From NCBI GenBank assembly GCA_937924475.1, contig CALDSV010000016.1, positions 1-64,000 on the forward strand: 64,000 bases of DNA, in the 5' to 3' direction. How positions within the stretch are numbered: the stretch's first letter is position 1; each line of letters starts with the position of its first letter. Of the stretch, positions 7,829-16,385 are shown piece after piece. This DNA comes from an uncultured bacterium (lineage in GTDB: Bacteria > Nitrospirota > Thermodesulfovibrionia > Thermodesulfovibrionales > Thermodesulfovibrionaceae). Below the pieces are notes generated by a model. It saw only the letters and a list, made by a program, of their open reading frames with translations, did not search any database and was not told where the DNA came from. The translations under genes were made by a program, and so were the position numbers.

Positions 7829-8865
7829 GAATTAATACCAAAGAAGCTCTGGAGATGTTAAAGGAATCATCATTGTATGAACTGGGTAAAAAGGCTGATG
7901 ATTTTCGGAAAAAGCTTCATCCTGAAGGAATTGTAACTTTTGTAATAGACAGAAACATAAATTATACAAACATATGCATCAATAAGTGTAAATTTTGTGC
8001 TTTCTGGAGACCCTCCAATCATTCTGAAGCCTATGTCATATCAAAAGAGGAACTTGCTAAAAAAATTCAGGAAACCTTAGAAAAAGGAGGAACTCAAATT
8101 CTTCTTCAGGGAGGAGTTAATCCTGATCTTGGTATTGACTTTTATCTCGATATGCTTAAATTTATAAAGGAGAATTTTAAAATCCATGTTCATGGTTTTT
8201 CACCTCCTGAAATTTCTTTTCTATCGAAAAGAGAAGGTCTTACTATAAGAGAGGTCCTTACAAAACTTAGAGAGGCAGGATTAGACAGCATTCCCGGAGG
8301 TGGTGCAGAGATTCTCTCCGATAGAGTAAGGGAACTTCAGTCACCTAACAAAGTTAAGTCAGAGGAATGGTTAGAGGTAATGCGGCAAGCCCATCTTATT
8401 GGAATGAAAACATCTGCCACCATGATGTTCGGAAGTATTGACAAAGAAGAGGATATAATTGAACATCTTAGTTCAATAAGAAAACTTCAGGATGAAACCG
8501 GAGGTTTTACCGCCTTTATTCCGTGGACGTTTCAGCCAGGAAATACAGAGCTTAAAATAGAGCATCCTGAGATTATGCCAGCTGGGTCCGTAAAATATCT
8601 AAGAGTACTTGCATTGAGCAGGATTTACCTTGATAATTTTAGAAATATTCAAGTTTCATGGGTAACTCAAGGAATTAAGATTGCTCAGATAGGACTTCGT
8701 TTTGGAGCAAATGATTTCGGTTCTACGATGCTTGAAGAAAATGTTGTAAGAGCTGCAGGAGTAAGTTATAGAGTCAGTCTGGAAGAAATAATAGAGGCTA
8801 TAAAGCAAACTGGATTTAAGCCAGCTCAGAGAGATAACAATTACAATATTTTGAGATTTTTTTGA
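7822..8865 (+). CDS. mqnC: Cyclic dehypoxanthinylfutalosine synthase MqnC
   Basis: 347-residue radical SAM enzyme that cyclises dehypoxanthinylfutalosine, a later step of the futalosine menaquinone route. Cluster cysteines are C52, C56 and C59 (CINKCKFC). HGFSPPEI, GLDSIPGGGAEIL and the C-terminal RDNNYNILRF are typical of MqnC. It is clearly a paralogue of the preceding mqnE, sharing the GGGAEI and LQDETxGFxAFIP segments. The start codon lies inside the end of mqnE, so the two are coupled. MqnA is seven genes into the same run; MqnB and MqnD are not in this window. Confidence 0.93.
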   Translation: MVRINTKEALEMLKESSLYELGKKADDFRKKLHPEGIVTFVIDRNINYTNICINKCKFCAFWRPSNHSEAYVISKEELAKKIQETLEKGGTQILLQGGVNPDLGIDFYLDMLKFIKENFKIHVHGFSPPEISFLSKREGLTIREVLTKLREAGLDSIPGGGAEILSDRVRELQSPNKVKSEEWLEVMRQAHLIGMKTSATMMFGSIDKEEDIIEHLSSIRKLQDETGGFTAFIPWTFQPGNTELKIEHPEIMPAGSVKYLRVLALSRIYLDNFRNIQVSWVTQGIKIAQIGLRFGANDFGSTMLEENVVRAAGVSYRVSLEEIIEAIKQTGFKPAQRDNNYNILRFF

Positions 8866-8907
8866 TGAGACTCAGGGAATATTAATTTTAGAGTTATGGA
8901 GGGAAAT

Positions 8908-9849
8908 ATGGCTGAAATCTTTGATGTAATTATAATAGGAGGAGGACCTGCTGGTCTTACAGCAGGAATCTATGCATCCAGGGCAAATTTAAAAACTCTC
9001 ATACTTGATAAATCAAAAACTGCTGGAGCCTTAGCCTACGCATCTTTAATTGAAAACTATCCTGGCTTAGAAAAACCTTTAACTGGCAAAGAACTCTTAG
9101 AAAGAATTCGTTCTCAAGCATTGTCCTTGGGAGCAAAATATGAAGAACAGCAAGTAGTAGGTGTAGATTTGATTTTAGAACCAAAGGAAGTTGTAACAAT
9201 GAATGGAAGTTATAAGGGAAAAGCAATTATTATAGCTACAGGTTCCATGGGTAGAAAACCAACAATCAAAGGGGAAAGAGAATTACTTGGTAAAGGTGTT
9301 AGTTACTGTGCTGTTTGTGATGCTCCTTTTTTTAGAGGTAAAAAGGTAGCAGTCCTTGGTGACAGTGAAGAAGCAGTAAAAGAGGCTCAATATTTGACAG
9401 AGTTTGCAGATGAATGTTTCTTAATATCCTCTTCATCAAAACTTAAAGTGAGCCCTGACCATGCTGTTTTCTCTAATCCTAAGATTAAAATTCTTTTATC
9501 ACATGCTGTAAAAGAGATTAAGGGTTTAGATTTTGTAACAGCAGTTTTACTAAAAGATGAAAATGGACAGGAAAAACACATTGAAGTTTCAGGAGTCTTT
9601 GTTTATATTCAGGGTTCTCAACCAATAACAGATTTTCTCGGAGAATCCATAAGTCTTGATGAGAGAGGATTTATTTTGGTGGATGAATTTATGCAAACTA
9701 ATATTGAAGGAGTTTTTGCAGCTGGAGACGTTGCAAGCCCCTATTTTAGACAGGTGGTCATAGCTTGTAGTCAAGGTGCAATTGCTGCTCTTAGCGCCGA
9801 GAAATATATAAGAGGACGAAGCAGAATAAAATCTGACTGGCATGGGTGA
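8908..9849 (+). CDS. Thioredoxin reductase-like flavoprotein lacking the NADPH motif
   Basis: 313 residues from the ATG at 8908, which has GGAGGG at 4-5 bases; an ATG at 8896 overlaps that ribosome-binding site. The FAD-binding GGGPAG and the C-terminal GVFAAGDV...RQVVIACSQGA are present. The redox-active pair is CAVC (C134/C137) instead of the usual CATC. The NADPH-binding domain is abnormal: the loop reads GDSEEAVKEA, and the basic HRRxxFRA motif that holds the 2'-phosphate is replaced by SSSSKLKVSPDHA. Such proteins may use ferredoxin or another donor in place of NADPH. It overlaps the following HEAT gene by 8 bp. Confidence 0.85.
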   Translation: MAEIFDVIIIGGGPAGLTAGIYASRANLKTLILDKSKTAGALAYASLIENYPGLEKPLTGKELLERIRSQALSLGAKYEEQQVVGVDLILEPKEVVTMNGSYKGKAIIIATGSMGRKPTIKGERELLGKGVSYCAVCDAPFFRGKKVAVLGDSEEAVKEAQYLTEFADECFLISSSSKLKVSPDHAVFSNPKIKILLSHAVKEIKGLDFVTAVLLKDENGQEKHIEVSGVFVYIQGSQPITDFLGESISLDERGFILVDEFMQTNIEGVFAAGDVASPYFRQVVIACSQGAIAALSAEKYIRGRSRIKSDWHG

Positions 9850-10270
9850 TAAAATGAATGGTAATGGCAAGGATTTTAGTAATTGGGATGGTGATGCCTT
9901 TGAAAATTTACTTTTTGATTATCTTGACAATGGATATTTAGAAAATATAATAACTTTCTTTGAGCATGAACCTTCTCAGCTTAGTCTGGTTGCAAAAATG
10001 CTTTCTGATGAAAGATTGAGACTTAAAGTTGGAGCTTTTGCAATTATTGAGGAATTAAAGTCAAAAAACTTTGAAAGTTTAAATTCAATTGTACCCCTAA
10101 TAGTTGAACTTCTAAAATCTCCTCATAAAAACATAAGAGGTGATGCTGCCTATGCTCTTGAGTTAATTGGTGATCCCTCAGCGAAGGAACCGCTCCTGGA
10201 GGCTTTAGAAAAAGAGTCTGATCCCCAGGTAAGAGAATTCATAGAAGATGCTCTAAGGAAGCTTCAATGA
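9842..10270 (+). CDS. Small HEAT-repeat protein
   Basis: 142 residues, soluble, mostly helical. At least two clear HEAT-type helical hairpins are seen: IVPLIVELLKSPHKNIRGDA with AYALELIGDPSA, then KEPLLEALEKESDPQVREFI to the end. An acidic N-terminal part may form a third. HEAT proteins are generally scaffolds or binding adaptors. The gene overlaps its upstream flavoprotein gene and joins archease through an ATGA overlap, so it belongs to the same transcript. A partner role with archease/RtcB is possible but is only suggested by position. Confidence 0.8.
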   Translation: MGDKMNGNGKDFSNWDGDAFENLLFDYLDNGYLENIITFFEHEPSQLSLVAKMLSDERLRLKVGAFAIIEELKSKNFESLNSIVPLIVELLKSPHKNIRGDAAYALELIGDPSAKEPLLEALEKESDPQVREFIEDALRKLQ

Positions 10271-10677
10271 GTTACAGAATAATTGATGTTTCAGGAGACA
10301 TTGGAATAAGAGCAGAAGGTAAAACCCTTGAAGAATGTTTTATAGAGTCTGCCTTAGGGCTTTACAGTCTTGTAACTGACTTAGAAAAAGTGGACCTAAT
10401 AGAGGAAATTGAGATTAACTTAACAGAGCAAAGCATAGAAGATCTCTTAATTTGTTTTCTAAATGAACTTATTTTTCATTTTGATGCCTATGGTTTTCTG
10501 GGTAAATCAGTGTTTTTAAAAATTAATGAAACATATCTTCGTGGAAAGATTAAAGGCGAAATCTTTAATCCTCAAAAACATGAAAGAAGACTCCTGGTGA
10601 AAGCAGCAACCTATCACAATCTAAAACTAAAAAAGGAAAACTCTCTCTTTGTAGCCGAGATTATTTTTGATATTTAA
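10267..10677 (+). CDS. Archease
   Basis: 136-residue archease, the small metal-binding protein that stimulates multiple-turnover guanylylation of the RNA ligase RtcB. DIGIRAEGKTLEECFIESAL, LNELIFHFDAYGF and the near C-terminal LLVKAATYHNL...IFDI are characteristic. The usual N-terminal HTAD is here VSGD, with the metal-ligand aspartate kept. It lies 44 bp upstream of rtcB and overlaps the HEAT gene by 4 bp. Confidence 0.9.
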   Translation: MSYRIIDVSGDIGIRAEGKTLEECFIESALGLYSLVTDLEKVDLIEEIEINLTEQSIEDLLICFLNELIFHFDAYGFLGKSVFLKINETYLRGKIKGEIFNPQKHERRLLVKAATYHNLKLKKENSLFVAEIIFDI

Positions 10678-10721
10678 GGCTATAATAAATTTAAGTAATT
10701 GATTTGGGGGGGTGATGTTTT

Positions 10722-12170
10722 ATGCCCAAAATTGAAGGAACAGAAAGAATAGATCCCTATAGATTAAGAGTTCCAAAAGGATTTGTATCAGGAATGAAAA
10801 CAGAGGGAATAATTTATGTAGACGAAATTCTGGAAGAAGGGCTGGAAATCGAGTCAGTTCGTCAAGTAGCAAATGTTGCAACACTGCCAGGTATTGTAGG
10901 AAAATCTCTTGCCATGCCTGATATTCATACAGGATATGGTTTTCCTATAGGAGGAGTAGCAGCCTTTGATGCAGAGGAAGGTATAATCTCTCCCGGTGGA
11001 GTAGGATATGATATTAACTGTGGCGTAAGACTTCTTAGGAGCAACTTAAATTATGAAGAAGTAAAGCCTAAAATTAGAGAGCTTGTTGATTTACTATACA
11101 CCCATATACCTTCAGGAGTTGGTTCCACAGGGAAAATAAAGCTTTCTCATAAAGATGAAAGGGAGATTGTAAAAAAAGGAGCCATATGGGCTGTGGAACA
11201 AGGTTTTGGAGATGCTGAGGATCTTCATAGGATTGAATCTCATGGCTGCCTTGATGGAGCTGATCCTGATGCAATAAGTTCAAAAGCCTATGAAAGAGGA
11301 AGGTCTCAGCAAGGTACTCTTGGTTCTGGGAATCATTTCCTTGAGGTTCAATATGTGGCTGAAGTTTTTGAACCTGAAATTGCCAATCACATGGGGCTTT
11401 GGAAGGGACAAGTTACCATTATGATTCATACCGGTTCAAGAGGATTTGGCCATCAAATCTGTGATGATTATGTAAAGATAATGCTTCAAGCACTAAAAAA
11501 ATATGATATTGAATTGCCCGATAAAGAACTTGCCTGTGTGCCTTTTCGGAGCAAAGAAGCACAGCAGTATTTCTCTGCTATGAAAGGAGCTGCTAATTAT
11601 GCCTGGGCAAACAGACAGTGTCTTACCCATTGGACAAGAGAGATATTTTTTAAACTTTTCAAAATTTCACCTAAGCAACTGGCAATGACTGTTGTTTTTG
11701 ATGTAGCCCACAATATAGCAAAAGAAGAATTTCATGAAATCAATGGCAAAAGAAAAAGACTCATTGTCCATAGGAAAGGTGCTACAAGAGCATTTCCAAA
11801 GGGACATCCAGAGTTACCAGATTGCTATAAGGATATAGGACAACCTGTTTTAATTCCAGGAGATATGGGGAGAGTATCTTTTGTATTGGTAGGATTGACA
11901 AAGGCTTTGGAGGAGACCTTCGGTTCCATTTGTCATGGTGCAGGAAGAGTTTTAAGCAGAAATCAGGCAATAAAGCAAGCAAAGGGAAGATCAATTAAGG
12001 AGGAGCTTGCCGAAAGAGGTATAATAGTAAGAGCTTCTGGTAAAGAAACCCTCGCAGAGGAAATGCCTGATGCCTATAAAGATGTATCAAATGTTGTTGA
12101 TGTGGTCCACAATGCAGGATTAGCTATGAAAGTAGTAAAACTAAAGCCTCTGGGAGTAATTAAAGGATGA
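10722..12170 (+). CDS. rtcB: tRNA-splicing/RNA-repair ligase RtcB
   Basis: 482-residue GTP- and Mn-dependent ligase that joins 2',3'-cyclic phosphate or 3'-phosphate RNA ends to 5'-OH ends. SPGGVGYDINCGVRLL, GTLGSGNHFLEVQ and DVAHNIAKEE carry metal ligands; HGAGRVLSR contains the histidine that becomes guanylylated in the family. It is full length. A strong purine-rich site (GGGGGGGTGATG) precedes the ATG. The pairing with archease is conserved in many lineages. Its position among menaquinone genes is probably just shared transcription; mqnA starts on its stop codon (ATGA). Confidence 0.96.
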   Translation: MPKIEGTERIDPYRLRVPKGFVSGMKTEGIIYVDEILEEGLEIESVRQVANVATLPGIVGKSLAMPDIHTGYGFPIGGVAAFDAEEGIISPGGVGYDINCGVRLLRSNLNYEEVKPKIRELVDLLYTHIPSGVGSTGKIKLSHKDEREIVKKGAIWAVEQGFGDAEDLHRIESHGCLDGADPDAISSKAYERGRSQQGTLGSGNHFLEVQYVAEVFEPEIANHMGLWKGQVTIMIHTGSRGFGHQICDDYVKIMLQALKKYDIELPDKELACVPFRSKEAQQYFSAMKGAANYAWANRQCLTHWTREIFFKLFKISPKQLAMTVVFDVAHNIAKEEFHEINGKRKRLIVHRKGATRAFPKGHPELPDCYKDIGQPVLIPGDMGRVSFVLVGLTKALEETFGSICHGAGRVLSRNQAIKQAKGRSIKEELAERGIIVRASGKETLAEEMPDAYKDVSNVVDVVHNAGLAMKVVKLKPLGVIKG

Positions 12171-12949
12171 AGCTTAAAGTAGGATGGATTCAGTATGCTA
12201 ATGTATATCCCTTGTTTTATGTCTTAAAAAAGGAAGCTTTACTCACTGATAATATTCATCTTGTAAAAGGAGTTCCATCCCAACTTAATTGGGCACTGCG
12301 AAATGATTTAATTGATATTAGCCCTTCTTCCTCAGTTGAATATTTGGTTAACAAAGAACTTTATGAATATATTGATGGTATAGCTATAAGCTCAAAGGAA
12401 TATGTGGGCAGTGTTCTATTTTTCAGTGATTATGAAATAAATAGAATTGACGGACAAAGGATTCTTCTTACTGATCAATCCGCCACATCTCATCTTTTGT
12501 TAAGAGTTATCCTTGAAAAGTTTTTAGGTTTGTCGCCTCTTTACGATGTATCTTCCACTCCTCACAAAGGAGAGTCTTTTTTACTCATTGGCGATGATGC
12601 CTTAAGATATAGAAAACTTAACAATAACAAGAAAGTCTATGATCTTGCTAAGCTATGGTATGACCATACAGGGCTTCCTTTTGTTTTTGCCCTATGGATT
12701 ATAAGAAAAGAGATTATCAATGGCCAGAATGAAATTTATGAACATTATATCAAATTTAAAGAAAATCTCCTCTATGCAGCAAAAGCCTTCCACGCCTATC
12801 TTCCAGAAATGATAAGAGATTACTATTTAAGGGAATTTATGACAGAGGATGAAATTTTATATTACTGGACAGAAAACATGGATTATGAACTTACCGACAA
12901 ACATAAAAAAAGCCTCTGTCTTTTTGAAAACTATTTGAAGGAATTGTAA
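12167..12949 (+). CDS. mqnA: Chorismate dehydratase MqnA
   Basis: 260 residues with the periplasmic binding protein-like fold of the MqnA family. The enzyme dehydrates chorismate to 3-[(1-carboxyvinyl)oxy]benzoate, the first step of the futalosine pathway and the substrate of MqnE encoded upstream. The N-terminus VGWIQYANVYPLFY, the segment DISPSSSVEYL and the ALWIIRKE region fit the family. The start overlaps the rtcB stop. It is the last gene of the run; an 8-bp gap separates it from the convergent phosphohexomutase gene, with no evident terminator hairpin. Confidence 0.9.
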   Translation: MKLKVGWIQYANVYPLFYVLKKEALLTDNIHLVKGVPSQLNWALRNDLIDISPSSSVEYLVNKELYEYIDGIAISSKEYVGSVLFFSDYEINRIDGQRILLTDQSATSHLLLRVILEKFLGLSPLYDVSSTPHKGESFLLIGDDALRYRKLNNNKKVYDLAKLWYDHTGLPFVFALWIIRKEIINGQNEIYEHYIKFKENLLYAAKAFHAYLPEMIRDYYLREFMTEDEILYYWTENMDYELTDKHKKSLCLFENYLKEL

Positions 12950-12957
12950 ATTTATTC

Positions 12958-14586
12958 CTAAATAAAACATCGTATGCCTTCATAACATATTCTCTTAGTA
13001 AGGCTTTTAGCTTCTTCCATTAATTGCTCTAATTCAGTGAAATTTTTTGTCTCTAAGTATATACGTATTTTAGGCTCTGTTCCTGAAGGTCGAATCATAA
13101 ACCATGATAAATCTTCAAATACAATCTTTATCCCATCTATATCTGTAACGGAAAGAATTTTCTTTTGTAGGTTCCCAAATTTTAAAGTATCTCCTCCTTT
13201 AAAATTTTTACCTAACTCCATAATATGCTGTTTAATATGAGGTCCGAAACTTTCGCGTGGTATTTCTATTCCTGTCCTGGATGAATAATACCTGCCATAG
13301 TGATTCTCTATCTCTTCGAGATAATCACTTAGATTTTTTTTAAAAGTAGCTAACATTTCAAGGGCAAGAAGTACTCCAAAAATTGCATCTTTTTCGAGTG
13401 TATTGCCATAGGCAGAAATTCCATCTGATTCCTCAAAAGCTACAATTGCCTTTTTTGTAGATTGAGGGAGTAAATAAGGTCTAAAATTTTTGAAACCTAC
13501 TTTAGTTTCAATTACTTCCACATTTAATGCTTGGGCAATAGCATTGACAAAATTACTTGTTCCTAAACTCTTTACTACCACACCTCTTAATTCTTTGAAG
13601 TTGTATAGATAATGAAATGCCATAGCACCAAAGTAATTCATAGGAATTTGTCTATTTAGATCAGCAAATCTGACTCGGTCTCCATCAGGATCTATAATAA
13701 CAGCAAAACCTAAACAATTTTCCTTTAGATAAGATAATGCAAGTTTGAGATTTTCCTCACTGGGCTCAGGCGATACTCCTCCAAAAAGAGGGTCTTCTTC
13801 CTTTCTCAGACAAATAAATTTGCCTGGTCTAAAGGATAAAATCCTTGCAAGTCTTCCTCTTGTGGAGCCATGCATGTGATCAATAGCAATTTGAGTTTTT
13901 TCCTTTATTAAAAATTCTTTTATTTTTTCTAAATCGATGAGTCCTTGTTTTTTTATAAATTGGATGTAAAGCTCCGTTATGTCGATCCTTTTAATATTTC
14001 CTGGGAAGTAAGAAGGTATGGAAGGGTTTTTTTTCATTATTTCATTTGCAATTTTTTCTATGATATTAGTTAAGCTTTCAGGAGCAGGTCCGCCATCAGC
14101 AGGATTTAGTTTAAATCCTCCATAATTTGCAGGATTATGACTTGGAGTTAGATTAATGGATGCCGCAGCTCCAAGTTCTACTACAGCTGCTGAAAATTCA
14201 GGAGTGGCAGCCTCTCCAGCATAATAACAATTTATCCCTTCCGATTGAAGTAAGCCTATAACTTCAAAAGCAAAGTCTTTACCCAGTATTCTGTTATCAT
14301 GACCTACAATGATACCTTTTTCTTTAAATTCATCAAAAGAATTAACACCAAACTCTTCCAAAACAACAGCTTCTTTGCTTTTTACTGCCTCTATAATTGC
14401 TTTTGTAAGTACTCTCACATTTTGCATGGTAAAGTCTGAGCCAATTTCTCCACGCCATCCAGAGGTTCCAAAATGAATTTCTGCAGGATCTGTGTTCTCT
14501 TTAGCAAGGGTTTCAATTTCATAAAGTAAATGCCTCTTATTCTGAGGATCACTAAGAAGCTCTTTCCAAAGTTTAGATGCTTTCAT
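12958..14586 (-). CDS. Phosphoglucomutase/phosphomannomutase family enzyme
   Basis: 542-residue alpha-D-phosphohexomutase that moves phosphate between C1 and C6 of hexose phosphates. The phosphoserine is S149 in TPSHNPANYGGFK. The Mg-binding loop is DPDGDRVR (D299, D301, D303), the sugar-binding loop EESDGIS is near 385, and the phosphate-binding loop RPSGTEPKIRIY is near the C-terminus. The length and motifs fit the family; whether glucose or mannose is preferred cannot be decided. It is a single gene, convergent with mqnA and divergent from the pyruvate carboxylase operon. Confidence 0.9.
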   Translation of the reverse strand: MKASKLWKELLSDPQNKRHLLYEIETLAKENTDPAEIHFGTSGWRGEIGSDFTMQNVRVLTKAIIEAVKSKEAVVLEEFGVNSFDEFKEKGIIVGHDNRILGKDFAFEVIGLLQSEGINCYYAGEAATPEFSAAVVELGAAASINLTPSHNPANYGGFKLNPADGGPAPESLTNIIEKIANEIMKKNPSIPSYFPGNIKRIDITELYIQFIKKQGLIDLEKIKEFLIKEKTQIAIDHMHGSTRGRLARILSFRPGKFICLRKEEDPLFGGVSPEPSEENLKLALSYLKENCLGFAVIIDPDGDRVRFADLNRQIPMNYFGAMAFHYLYNFKELRGVVVKSLGTSNFVNAIAQALNVEVIETKVGFKNFRPYLLPQSTKKAIVAFEESDGISAYGNTLEKDAIFGVLLALEMLATFKKNLSDYLEEIENHYGRYYSSRTGIEIPRESFGPHIKQHIMELGKNFKGGDTLKFGNLQKKILSVTDIDGIKIVFEDLSWFMIRPSGTEPKIRIYLETKNFTELEQLMEEAKSLTKRICYEGIRCFI

Positions 14587-14676
14587 TTTATGACTCCTTT
14601 AAGAAGATGATTTATATTTTATCATTTTCTTTGAAAAACTTTTAACGAAAAGAGGCTATTAGACGCTCTGTCCCTC

Positions 14677-14875
14677 CGTCATTACGAGGGTATACCCCTA
14701 ATTGTCATTGCGAGGGTGCTTCAGCACCCGAAGCAATCTCTTCCTCCTCACTTTTTATGAAAAGCCTACAATGAGATTGCTTCGCACCCCTCGGGTGCTC
14801 GCAATGATGAAGAAGGGAAAATGACGGAAGGAGGGTATTGACACGGCTCAATTCTTGAGCCTCCCAATGACGGAT
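14677..14875. repeat. Nested palindromic element, second copy
   Basis: Most of the 361-bp divergent space between 14586 and 14948 is filled by this element. The outer ends TCCGTCATTACGAGG and the complement of CCTCCCAATGACGGA form terminal inverted repeats. Inside, an arm GCGAGGGTGCTTCAGCACCC is a hairpin itself. The arm after the centre (GAGATTGCTTCGCACCCCTC and onward) mirrors it. The central 50-100 bases match 6415-6521 closely. No open reading frame of a transposase is present, so this is a non-autonomous or REP-like repeat. Between 14876 and 14947 lies only AT-rich leader of the next gene. Confidence 0.8.
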
Positions 14876-14947
14876 AGGATTGATTTATTTTAAGATATTA
14901 TTTAAAATCTTTATATTTACCTTACAAGGCATAACAAGGGATAAAAA

Positions 14948-16363
14948 ATGTTTAAAAAGGTTTTGATTGCAAACAGAGGAGAAATTGCATTAAGAATTAT
15001 CAGAGCTTGCAAAGAGCTGGGGATAAGAACAGTAGCCATCTACTGTGAACCTGATGCTACAGCAAGATATGTAAAAAAGGCTGATGAAGCATATCTTGTC
15101 ACTCCTGGACCTCTTAGAGGCTATCTTAATATTTACGGTATTGTAGAACTTGCCAAAAATGTAGGAGCCGATGCTATTCACCCCGGCTATGGTTTTCTTG
15201 CTGAAAATCCTCAGTTTGCAGAAGCCTGCCAACAAGCAGGAATAACTTTTATCGGCCCGAATCCCGAAGCTATTCGGATGATGGGTCTAAAGAATGAAGC
15301 TCGAAAATTTGCTCAGAAACTGGGAATTCCATTGCTGCCAGGTACTCCTCCTATAAACAATTCGGAAGAAGCCATTGAAGCAGCAAAAGAAATTGGTTAT
15401 CCTGTTATGATAAAAGCTGTTGCTGGAGGCGGAGGAAGGGGTTTACGAATTTGCTATGATGAGGAATCTCTTCGCAGACTTATTCCTATTGCCATGTCTG
15501 AAGCAAAAAAAGCCTTCGGCGATGAAAGGCTTTTCATAGAAAAATATCTCGAAAGACCTCATCACATTGAAATTCAGATAATGGCTGACAAGTATGGTCA
15601 TATTATCCATTTAGGAGAGAGAGATTGTTCCATCCAGAGAAGACATCAAAAACTTATTGAAATAGCACCTTCTTTATTGCTCACTGAAAAAGTAAGAGCT
15701 CAGATGGGAGAAGCAGCAAAAAAAATTGCTTATGAAGTAGGTTATGACAATGTAGGAACCATAGAGTTTTTAGTTGATGAAAATCTCAACTATTACTTTC
15801 TTGAGATGAATACAAGAATTCAAGTGGAGCATACCATCACTGAAGAGATAACTGGCATTGATCTTGTACAAAACATGATAAAAATTGCATATGGTGAGCC
15901 TATTGATATAAAACAATATGAAGTTACTCTTAACGGATACGCTATTCAATGCCGAATAAATGCCGAAGATCCATTAAATGACTTTCTGCCCTCTACAGGT
16001 ATTGTCACTGCCTATTATTCTCCTGGTGGCTTTGGGATAAGGATTGATGGTCATGTAACTGAAGGTTACAATGTGCCTCCCTATTACGATTCTTTATTAG
16101 CAAAACTTATTGCAAGGGGAAGAACATGGGAGGAAACTGTAAGAAGAATGCATCGTGCTCTCAGTGAGTACATCATAAGAGGAGTAAAAACAACAATACC
16201 TCTCTATATCAAGATCATGGAAGATGAAGATTTCCTCAAAGGAAACTTTAGCACAAAATACATTGAGGAAAAGCTTAGTAGCCTTCTTTATGAAGAAGAA
16301 AGAGATCCCTTTGATTTAGCTGTAATTTTATCAGCTGCTATTGTAGCCCACAGTAGGGTTTAA
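14948..16363 (+). CDS. pycA: Pyruvate carboxylase subunit A (biotin carboxylase)
   Basis: 471-residue biotin carboxylase that uses ATP and bicarbonate to carboxylate biotin. The N-terminus FKKVLIANRGEIALRII, the glycine-rich ATP-grasp loop AVAGGGGRG, and the catalytic region IEKYLERPHHIEIQ, RDCSIQRRHQK and EMNTRIQVEH are present. The length is normal for a separate subunit. AccC of acetyl-CoA carboxylase is nearly identical in motif. The choice of pyruvate carboxylase rests on the directly following gene, which fuses the carboxyltransferase and biotin carrier. Confidence 0.9.
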   Translation: MFKKVLIANRGEIALRIIRACKELGIRTVAIYCEPDATARYVKKADEAYLVTPGPLRGYLNIYGIVELAKNVGADAIHPGYGFLAENPQFAEACQQAGITFIGPNPEAIRMMGLKNEARKFAQKLGIPLLPGTPPINNSEEAIEAAKEIGYPVMIKAVAGGGGRGLRICYDEESLRRLIPIAMSEAKKAFGDERLFIEKYLERPHHIEIQIMADKYGHIIHLGERDCSIQRRHQKLIEIAPSLLLTEKVRAQMGEAAKKIAYEVGYDNVGTIEFLVDENLNYYFLEMNTRIQVEHTITEEITGIDLVQNMIKIAYGEPIDIKQYEVTLNGYAIQCRINAEDPLNDFLPSTGIVTAYYSPGGFGIRIDGHVTEGYNVPPYYDSLLAKLIARGRTWEETVRRMHRALSEYIIRGVKTTIPLYIKIMEDEDFLKGNFSTKYIEEKLSSLLYEEERDPFDLAVILSAAIVAHSRV

Positions 16364-16385
16364 ATAAATTTGAGAGGTGTATGAA

